A stretch of 5,142 nt of DNA, taken from an uncultured Atopostipes sp. (GTDB lineage Bacteria; Bacillota; Bacilli; Lactobacillales; Carnobacteriaceae_A). A program made the translations under genes and the position numbers. The stretch is taken from positions 1 to 5,142 of the forward strand of contig CAMYQS010000119.1 in assembly GCA_947296835.1 (NCBI GenBank), given 5' to 3'. This document shows positions 1 through 5,142 of this stretch, in pieces (positions within the stretch are counted from its first letter, which is position 1; the number at the start of each line of letters is the position of its first letter). The notes under the pieces were generated by a model. The model was not told the DNA's origin. It saw nothing but the letters and a program-made list of their open reading frames with translations, and did no database searches.

Positions 1-55
1 AAGTAACAGATGAAAAAAATGATGAAGAAGAAAATGAAAGATTAGATGAAGCAAT
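1..55 (+). repeat. Direct repeat copy 1 (acidic segment)
   Basis: Bases 1-55 are identical to bases 115-169, an offset of 114 bases or 38 codons, so the frame is preserved. The repeat encodes VTDEKNDEEENERLDEAI, 9 of whose 18 residues are acidic. It starts at the window edge, so this copy may extend upstream and further copies may precede it. Confidence 0.9.
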
Positions 56-3000
56 AAACGATTCAGCAGAACCGACAGTTCCCGATGAAGTGGAAGCGGA
101 ACAGGGGACGAAAAAAGTAACAGATGAAAAAAATGATGAAGAAGAAAATGAAAGATTAGATGAAGCAATCACAGCGGACGATGAAACGGCCCCAGAAGAG
201 ACAGACGAAAAAGTGGATTCTGAGGTTATTGAAGACATAAACCACGATGTGATAGTTGGTGAGACTGAAGAAAACAGTGAACTTGTTGAGGAAATTGTCG
301 AACCCATAGTTCCTGAATTAGATGATCGTGAAAGCATTGAATTAGAAGATCCGGTTGAAGAACGTCAAGTACGTGTCGTGATTGAACTGGATGGCTCGAC
401 GCTAATTGAAGAGGCAACTCGCCAAGGTGTTAGCGTTTATGATCTTGGAGATGCGACGATTCAGTCGATTACTAGCCAATTATTGAAAGACCAAGATAAC
501 TTAAAGAATGTATTAAAAATAAATGGGATAGAGCTTTCTACATATAGTAAAGACAATGAATTAACGGCGGATGACCAATTCACAGTATCCGTAAATGCAT
601 TTGTTACATATGTAAAAGAATCAGATATTGAGTCGATTCGCCAAACACCAGGAGTAAGTGGAGTATACGAAGCGATTGAATATGAAAGACCACAATTTAC
701 GGTTGATATGCATACATCGAATGACATGATCAACCAACAAATTGCTTTAGAGTTAGGTTATAAAGGTGAAGGACAAGTTATTGCAGTCATTGACTCAGGG
801 ACAGACCCAAGTCACCCGGACTTACAAAAATTAACGGACGCATCAATAGCTGCTTTAACGAGTGATATGATTGCACAGTTAGGTTTGCCTGGTGTATATG
901 TGAACGAAAAAGTTCCGTATGCTTATAACTACTATGACCTAAACAACAATTACATTGATATCGGTGATTCTGGCCATCACGGTCAACACGTTGCCGGTAC
1001 AGTTGGAGCAAACGGGTTTATCAAAGGAGTGGCCCCAGAATCTCAAATATTGGGTATGAAAGTATTCTCGGATGATATTCAGTATGCAACAACATTCTCA
1101 GATGTTTATCTAAGAGCGATTGAAGATGCGATTTTACTAGGCGCAGATGTCATCAATATGTCTTTAGGATCGCCAGCAGGATTTTACATCCCAGGGTCGA
1201 TTGAAGACTTAGCGATTAACAAAGCCGTAGCGAATGGTATTATTGTTGCTATTTCAGGTGGAAATGAAAACCATATTATGGAAGGCTCAGAAGTTTTTGG
1301 AAATTACTTAGTTTATGGCTTAACGTATCCATATGCTAAGAACCCAGATGTTGGTTTAGTTGGGTCACCTTCACTGAATGAAGGCTCCATTTCAGTAGGA
1401 TCAGTTGAGAACACACACGTTCAAGCGGATAAGATTGAGTTTGAAGTTGATGGTGAAAAAGGTGCAGCAGCAATGCAAGTTGCTTCAGGTTCACCAAATC
1501 CAGCAACAACATTACCAGGACCACAAGAAATTGTTCACATTGGAGCAAATAGCGCGACACCAGGTGTTGCTGCTGATTGGGAAGGTATCGATGTTCGCGG
1601 AAAAGTAGCGTTAGTTCGTCGCGGGAATACATTCACCGATACTTTAATAAATGCAGAAGCTGCTGGAGCTGTGGGGTTAATTGTTTATAACCATGCAGAC
1701 GGTGGTGAAGCGCTGATCAGCATGGCTGGTGGAGACACCGCGACCATTCCATTTGTTTTTATTGGAGAAATTGCTGGTAACGCAATCGTTAATGGACTAA
1801 ATGCAACAATCACATTTACAGATGAACAAATTTCAACAGAAAACCCATCAGGATGGAGAATGAGTGATTTCAGTTCATGGGGTACAACACCTGATTTACG
1901 AATGAAACCCGAAATTACAGCACCAGGTGGTCAAATCTACTCAACTCAAAACGACGGAGAATATAGTACGATGTCAGGGACATCAATGGCAGCTCCGCAC
2001 GTCGCAGGTGGCGCAGCATTAGTTCAACAACGTCTGAAATTAGATGAAGTATTTACAAAACTAGGTTTAACGGATAAAGAACGTGCAGAATTAACCAAAG
2101 CACTCTTAATGAACACTGCTGATATTTTATTGGATGAAAATAAGAAGCCATACTTTGTTCGTCGCCAAGGTGCAGGGTTGATGGATTTAGCAGGTGCTTT
2201 AACAACAGAAGTCGTTGTTGTAGAATCGGACTCGAAGAATGCAAAAGTTGAGTTAGGTTCAATTAAGGATAAAAACTTTAGCTTTGAATTGGATTTCTAT
2301 AATTTTTCAGACAAAGTAAAATACTATTCTGTTGAGCATCTATTTATGAAAGACACGATAGGAAATGCGGGAGAAGGATTAGACTTCTCTTTATTAAGAT
2401 CAACCGATTTAGTAACAGCGATGAATGGTGAGCGTTATGTAAAAGTTGATCCAAACTCTAGAGATAACCCCGCAAGATATACATTTAGTTTCGATTTTTC
2501 AAGGGATTCAATCGCTTGGAACCAATTTGTTGAAGGATTTTTAATGTTCAACCCACTTTCGCTAAATGAAAACGGCGAGTTGGTTATGACAGATCAACAT
2601 ACAGGTTTACAAATACCCGTGCTTGGATTTTACGGGAACTGGGATGAACCGAGGGTAACGGATGAATTGAAAGAGAACGAAAACGATTCAGATGCATCAA
2701 AACACCCAACGTTCACATTTACAACGCCAGTAAAATATGATGATGGCACGTTATATTTTGCAGAAGCTTATGGCGATAACTATATGAACCCGGATAGTGA
2801 ATTGGCATTAGATGCATCTTCGTCGACATTTGGTTTTATGGCTACAATGTTACGTAACACAGAACAAATTAACTTTCGTATTACAGATGAAAACGGCAAG
2901 GTTCTAAGAAACTTAGAGACTTACCACAACCAACGAAAAATTACACGAATGAATCGTGGAACAATGCCATACACATTTTTCTCAAATGCTTTATGGGATG

Positions 3001-5142
3001 GCATGATTGATGGACGCCCACTATATGATAACGAAATTGTTTACTACGAAGTTGAATTTTTACGTACATTAGACTCAACTCCTCAAACATTCCGTTTCAA
3101 AATTATTGGTGATAACACCGCACCAACAATTGAAGGATTACAAACTATTGAGCAAGACGGTAAAGTTTACCTAGCCTTCTCATCAGTTGAAAATGGTAGT
3201 GGAGGATTAACATTTGAAGTACAACAATTAATTGGAGACGCAACCCTAGGCGGCTTCGAATTCTCTGGTGAACGTTCAGCCTTCTTAATTGATATCACGT
3301 CATTATTAAACCAAGATGCAGATACAACATTAGTCTTAATGGGACAAGACAACATTGGAAACGCGATTGTCCAAGAGATTATGATTCCAGCATTTAAGGA
3401 TGAAACAGTTGTTGTTGCTACACCAATTGTAGATAATGTACAAGCACATCACCAAAATGTTTCAGGATCAGTAGAAGCAGAAAATAACGTTATAGTAACA
3501 TTAGAAGATGGGACGGTTTTAGGATCAGCTATCGCAGATGAAAATGGTTTATTTATAGTTGAAATTGACCCTCAATCAGCGGGTACAACGCTAAACATAA
3601 TAGCTGACAACAATAGAGGGTACGTTTCAGAAGCAACTGTCGTCGTCGTTGACGAATCACCAGCTTCAATAGGTGTATCAATTATTGCAGACATTAACGG
3701 CTGGCCATTATCAATCGCACCAGAAGACATGCAATTCGATTTTGAAAACATGGAAGTTGTTGCAGTAAGTGAAGATGGGAAACACCAAGTCGTAGCGATT
3801 AACTCGCGAGATTACGTGAAATACTTTGAAAATCTTTACTTAGGGAACTATCTAGTCACAGCACTAAATATCCCAGACGGTTTACAATTATTAGAACCAC
3901 TTTATTTATCAATTACAAAGGACTTACTTCAAGCACCTCAAACATTAGATTTTAAAACAATTGAGGAAGATATAAGAGAACCGGACGAAAATACACAAGC
4001 ACAAATTGTATTAGACAATCCTGGCCTATTAACAGCTTATGATACAAAAGAAACGCGAGTATCTGGTTTGGTTTATGGGATGAATGATATTTCAAGCTTC
4101 TACGCAGGTGATCAAGAAATCTTGTTAACACCAGTAGACAACTATAGTGTGATTATTGATGACGTAGAAGTATTTTACGGTCGCGTGTACACGTTTGACG
4201 AGTACATCACGGTCGAAGACGGTTACCATGAAATGCCGTTCCTTGTCACAAATGGCGATGAAGAGTTCAGTATTGTCAGAAGATTCTGGGTTGACACAAT
4301 TGATCCAGTCTTTGAAGACGTAAGCGTTCGAATTCGTCGTCTAAACGACAATCAAGCACGTATTGATTTAACACTAAGTGATAACTTAAGCGTCCTACAC
4401 ATTACACGTAACGGGAACTACTTAGCTGATTGGGACAATACAGATCAAGGCTTTGGTTCAACAGATATTGAAGCGACACTTACTGACCTCGTTAATCTAG
4501 TCGAAGGTAAAAATGTCCTAACGTATACACTGACAGATTTTGCGGGGAACGTGACAACTTATGAAGTCATTGTTCATTATGTTGGCGCGGATACACCAGT
4601 AAGTGGCCTATACGAACCAACAGCAGGCGAAATCGTAATTGACCTGAACGAAACTTCAGAACTTCCTGAAGCAGTATCGGTTATTACGAACGTTGAAGAA
4701 CTACCGGAAGGCACAACGTATGCTTATGCCAATGCAGAAGATCTAGATCTTTCTGGTGAAATGAACGACCAACAAGTTGTAACAGTTGTCGTCACATATG
4801 CAGACGGAACAGAAGATCGTGTAGATGTACCGGTAACGGTCATCCCATTAACGCTAGCAAATCAATTTGAACCTAAATTTGGTGAAATTGTGATTGACCT
4901 AAACGAATCAGCAACATTACCACCAGCTGGAGAAGTTATTTCAAACAGTGATGACTTACCAGAAAGTACAATCTTTGCATTTGAAAATGCAGAAAACTTA
5001 GATTTATCCGGTGAAACAGTTGATACGCAAACAGCGACAGTTGTTGTAACTTACCCAGACGGAACAGAAGATCGTGTAGATGTACCAGTAACGGTCATCC
5101 CATTAACGCTAGCAAATCAATTTGAACCTAAATTTGGTGAAA
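1..5142 (+). CDS. Cell-envelope subtilisin-like serine protease (lactocepin/C5a-peptidase type), partial at both ends
   Basis: The reading frame starting at base 3 stays open to base 5141 (1713 residues) with no stop. The first in-frame ATG is at 708, inside the propeptide/catalytic junction, so the true start lies upstream. Seen directly: S8 motifs VIDSGTD (Asp264), HGQHVAG (His326), SGGN (Asn421) and GTSMAAPHVAG (Ser661), with a PA domain between Asn and Ser. Downstream come Fn3-like, Ig-like and Rib-type modules. The order propeptide, S8 with PA insert, Fn3, further beta modules is that of lactocepins and C5a peptidases, which are exported surface endopeptidases used for casein or peptide nutrition or for cleaving host proteins. 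I found no cysteine in the translated part, which is common for Gram-positive surface proteins. A signal peptide upstream and a wall anchor (LPxTG or other) downstream are expected but not visible. The substrate cannot be deduced. Bacillus Vpr-type proteases share the core but lack the long stalk. No gene symbol is assigned because the subfamily is uncertain. Confidence 0.95.
115..169 (+). repeat. Direct repeat copy 2 (acidic segment)
   Basis: This is the second copy of the 55-base repeat, with every base, including synonymous positions, identical to 1-55. It ends sharply: the following codons (Ile-Thr-Ala-Asp-Asp) differ from those after copy 1 (Ile-Asn-Asp-Ser-Ala). Perfect identity implies a recent duplication or conversion event. 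Confidence 0.9.
363..692 (+). other. I9-like propeptide (inhibitor/chaperone) region
   Basis: Residues about 121-230 begin with RQVRVVIELDG and end with a strand-like FTVSVNAFVTYV, then a helix with DIESIRQTPGVSGVYE. That last motif matches the usual end of subtilisin propeptides (helix, then 'PGV..V'), followed by the linker to the catalytic domain. In the family this domain folds the protease, blocks its active site and is cut off by autoproteolysis. The cut probably lies around residues 228-245, but the exact site cannot be read from sequence. Confidence 0.75.
792..794 (+). other. Catalytic Asp264
   Basis: The codon GAC lies in IAVIDSGTD, the canonical subtilase Asp box. The nearby residues PSHPD match the usual 'xxHxD' tail of this motif. 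Confidence 0.93.
978..980 (+). other. Catalytic His326
   Basis: The codon CAC is the first His of HGQHVAGT, the subtilase His box. The family consensus is HG[T/M]HVAG; Gln328 is unusual at the third position. The preceding His325 is probably not catalytic. Confidence 0.92.
1263..1265 (+). other. Oxyanion-hole Asn421
   Basis: The codon AAT lies in IIVAISGGNEN, which aligns with the 'vv.AAGN' strand-turn of subtilases, where Asn stabilises the tetrahedral intermediate. Gly occupies the place of the usual Ala. Confidence 0.85.
1485..1823 (+). other. Protease-associated (PA) domain insert
   Basis: Residues about 495-607 interrupt the S8 fold between Asn421 and Ser661. Key strings are VRGKVALVRRGNTFTD, NAEAAGAVGLIVYNH and ATIPFVFIGEIAGNAI, which are the classic PA-domain pattern (GKVALV.RG...F..K...A..AGA.G.I.YN, then IP...I). 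In lactocepins, C5a peptidases and Vpr this insert sits over the active-site cleft and helps select substrates. Confidence 0.9.
1983..1985 (+). other. Catalytic Ser661
   Basis: The codon TCA lies in STMSGTSMAAPHVAGG, a perfect subtilase Ser box. This is the nucleophile of the triad. Confidence 0.95.
2244..2651 (+). other. Fn3-like domain of the C5a-peptidase/lactocepin type
   Basis: Residues about 748-883 start with KVELGSIKDKNFSFELDFYNF. They include WNQFVEGFLMF and end with LQIPVLGFYGNWDEP. These match the first Fn3-like module that follows the protease domain in C5a peptidase (Pfam Fn3_5 type), where it packs on the catalytic domain. The sheet-rich pattern and the position directly after the S8 domain support the call. 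Confidence 0.85.
2724..3113 (+). other. Second Fn3/FlgD-like beta domain
   Basis: Residues about 908-1037 carry ATMLRNTEQINFRITDENGK, VLRNLETYHNQRK, a WDG motif at 998-1000, and D-N-E-I-V-Y-Y-E-V-E-F. This follows the pattern of the second post-protease module of lactocepins (LLRNA...V.D..GK..R.L ... WDG ... DG.Y.Y.V). The final 'GDNTAPTI' is the usual hand-over to the next Ig-like module. Confidence 0.7.
3114..3413 (+). other. Ig-like stalk domain
   Basis: Residues about 1038-1137 begin DNTAPTIEGLQTIEQDGKVYLAF and end with DTTLVLMGQDNIGNAIVQEI. The opening 'D..AP' and the closing 'a.D..GN' strand are hallmarks of bacterial Ig-like modules in surface proteins. It corresponds to the third Fn3-like module of C5a-peptidase-like enzymes by position. 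No specific ligand is indicated. Confidence 0.55.
3414..3659 (+). other. Bacterial Ig-like domain (Big_6-like)
   Basis: Residues about 1138-1219 show VSGSVEAENNVIVTLEDG, then IADENGLFIVEI, AGTTLNIIADNNRG and YVSEATVVVVD. This closely follows the Big_6 pattern (v.G.aep...V.v..dG....a.AD..G.f.v.l....agt.l.v.a.D..G..S....v.V.D). Such modules are structural spacers in Gram-positive adhesins and proteases. Confidence 0.7.
3663..3932 (+). other. Beta domain, possibly Cna-B/transthyretin-like
   Basis: Residues about 1221-1310 are not clearly assignable. The string YFENLYLGNYLVTALNIPDG resembles the 'f.nL..G.Y.v.....P.G' strand pair of Cna-B or carboxypeptidase-regulatory-like folds, preceded by a strand MEVVAVSEDGK. 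It sits between two Ig-like modules, so a stalk role is likely. I could not identify isopeptide-bond residues. About 30 residues of linker (1311-1340, including the acidic EEDIREPDEN) follow. Confidence 0.35.
4023..4310 (+). other. Ig-like stalk domain (lactocepin B-region type)
   Basis: Residues about 1341-1436 include TKETRVSGLVYG, NYSVIIDDVEVFYG, YTFDEYITVEDGYHEMPFLV and RRFWVDTIDPVF. The pattern 'V.G.V.....y.v.I....v.......F...v.v.dG...........r.f.vDt..P' is that of Ig-like spacers repeated in lactocepin stalks. It ends at the DTIDP linker. Confidence 0.6.
4311..4595 (+). other. Ig-like stalk domain preceding the Rib repeats
   Basis: Residues about 1437-1531 include DLTLSDNLSVLHITRNGNYL, a DLVNLVEGKNVLTYTLTDFAGN strand and TTYEVIVHYVGADTP. 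'L.eG.N.l.y...D.AGN.t...v.v' is a common ending of bacterial Ig-like modules. It is followed by a five-residue hinge into the first Rib repeat. Confidence 0.6.
4611..4865 (+). repeat. Rib/alpha-like repeat 1 (85 residues)
   Basis: Residues 1537-1621 run from YEPTAGEIVIDLNE through EELPEGTTYAYAN to VVVTYADGTEDRVDVPVTVIP and the linker LTLANQ. The 'LPegT' and 'V.VtYpDGt.d.v.VpVtV' strings are diagnostic of Rib domains, which stack as rods in Gram-positive surface proteins. It shares 60 of 85 residues with repeat 2. Repeat number in such arrays commonly varies between strains. Confidence 0.88.
4801..4887 (+). repeat. Near-identical 87-base segment spanning a Rib repeat boundary
   Basis: Bases 4801-4887 match 5056-5142 at 86 of 87 positions; the one difference is G at 4832 against A at 5087, a silent change in a Pro codon. 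The segment covers the last third of one repeat, the linker and the first residues of the next. Sequence outside it is much more diverged, including at synonymous sites, which suggests recent recombination or conversion. Confidence 0.85.
4866..5120 (+). repeat. Rib/alpha-like repeat 2 (85 residues)
   Basis: Residues 1622-1706 begin FEPKFGEIVIDLNES, contain DDLPESTIFAF, and end with VTYPDGTEDRVDV, PVTVIP and the LTLANQ linker. The period is exactly 255 bases relative to the previous unit. The last 21 residues are identical to those of repeat 1, while the first two thirds are more divergent. Confidence 0.88.
5121..5142 (+). repeat. Rib/alpha-like repeat 3, cut by window end
   Basis: Residues 1707-1713 (FEPKFGE) are identical in DNA to the start of repeat 2, 255 bases earlier. 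At least one more repeat therefore continues beyond the window. Confidence 0.85.

Larger units (their letters stand above)
1..362 (+). other. Acidic low-complexity N-terminal extension of the protease
   Basis: Residues 1-120 contain 52 Asp/Glu against about 8 Lys/Arg, with no hydrophobic segment long enough for a signal peptide or membrane helix. The stretch is therefore probably disordered and would lie between an upstream signal peptide and the propeptide. It includes a perfect internal duplication (bases 1-55 and 115-169). Related lactocepins usually reach the catalytic Asp at about residue 200-220 of the precursor. Here at least 263 residues precede it and the N terminus is still missing, so this is an added segment. 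It may be removed with the propeptide on maturation. Its role is unknown; charge shielding, a spacer or cation binding are possible. Confidence 0.75.
720..2207 (+). other. Peptidase S8 catalytic domain
   Basis: Residues about 240-735 form the subtilase fold. It opens with GYKGEGQVIAVIDSGTD, includes VPYAYNYYD, the His motif GHHGQHVAGT and ADVINMSLGS. It ends with the Ser motif, KPEITAPGG just upstream of it, and RRQGAGLMDL, a typical lactocepin-type close of the domain. The triad (Asp264, His326, Ser661) and oxyanion Asn421 are all present, so an active enzyme is expected. Asn-to-Ser spacing is 240 residues because of an inserted PA domain. Oddities: Gln replaces the usual Thr or Met in HGxH, and SGGN replaces the common AGN. 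Confidence 0.95.

Noticed and set aside
1..169. Repeats at the start as a CRISPR array
   Set aside because: There are only two visible copies, they lie within an open coding frame with a codon-multiple period, and the repeat lacks any palindromic structure.
708..710. First in-frame ATG (Met236) as the gene start
   Set aside because: Starting here would remove the I9-like propeptide and any signal peptide. The frame is open and codes for a recognisable domain upstream, so this Met is internal.
461..733. Reverse-strand open frame of 90 codons
   Set aside because: It is fully antisense to the propeptide region, with no family resemblance. It is best explained as a chance open frame opposite a real gene.
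1405..1608. Plus-strand open frame of 67 codons in another frame
   Set aside because: It overlaps the protease frame within the catalytic/PA region. The product is Lys/Gln-rich with no motif, and nothing suggests programmed frameshifting.
1336..1632. Reverse-strand open frame of 98 codons
   Set aside because: It lies antisense to the S8/PA region, whose plus-strand frame encodes clear conserved motifs. The peptide is Leu/Gln-rich, as expected for the complement of this coding sequence, and has no recognisable domain.
4739..4750. 12-base palindrome AGATCTAGATCT as a possible operator or site
   Set aside because: It falls inside Rib repeat 1, encoding part of Glu-Asp-Leu-Asp-Leu. It is not conserved at the matching position of repeat 2 and is far from any gene start, so it is likely chance.

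Overview
The window lies entirely inside one very large plus-strand gene that is open at both ends. Reading in frame 3 (first full codon at base 3), there is no stop codon through base 5141. That gives 1713 residues, with residue n encoded at bases 3n to 3n+2. Neither the start codon with its signal peptide nor the stop codon with any cell-wall anchor is in the window. The protein is a subtilisin-family (S8) serine protease of the cell-envelope proteinase type, the group that includes lactocepin PrtP and streptococcal C5a peptidase. The modest GC content, the architecture and the Rib-type C-terminal repeats point to a low-GC Gram-positive bacterium (Firmicutes/Bacillota, perhaps Lactobacillales or a relative). 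The strongly acidic composition would suit a salt- or alkali-adapted species, but that is only an inference.

Layout in order: (1) bases 1-362, a disordered, Glu/Asp-rich extension containing a perfect 55-base duplication; (2) about 363-692, an I9-like propeptide that would act as intramolecular chaperone and inhibitor; (3) about 720-2207, the S8 catalytic domain with Asp264, His326, oxyanion Asn421 and Ser661, and with a PA domain inserted between Asn and Ser; (4) about 2244-2651, an Fn3-like domain of the C5a-peptidase type; (5) about 2724-3113, a second Fn3/FlgD-like domain; (6) about 3114-4595, a stalk of Ig-like modules including one Big_6-like and one possible Cna-B-like domain; (7) 4611 to the end, tandem 85-residue Rib/alpha-like repeats, two complete and a third cut by the window edge.

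These parts would work together as one exported surface protease. The propeptide folds and masks the active site. The PA and Fn3 domains shape the substrate cleft. The Ig and Rib modules form a stalk that projects the enzyme away from the cell wall. I see no RNA gene, mobile element, CRISPR array, promoter or terminator, and no convincing second gene on either strand. The family is known. The unusual points are the repeat-bearing acidic extension before the propeptide, the HGQH active-site motif, and the nearly identical DNA shared between Rib repeats out of phase with the domain boundaries.
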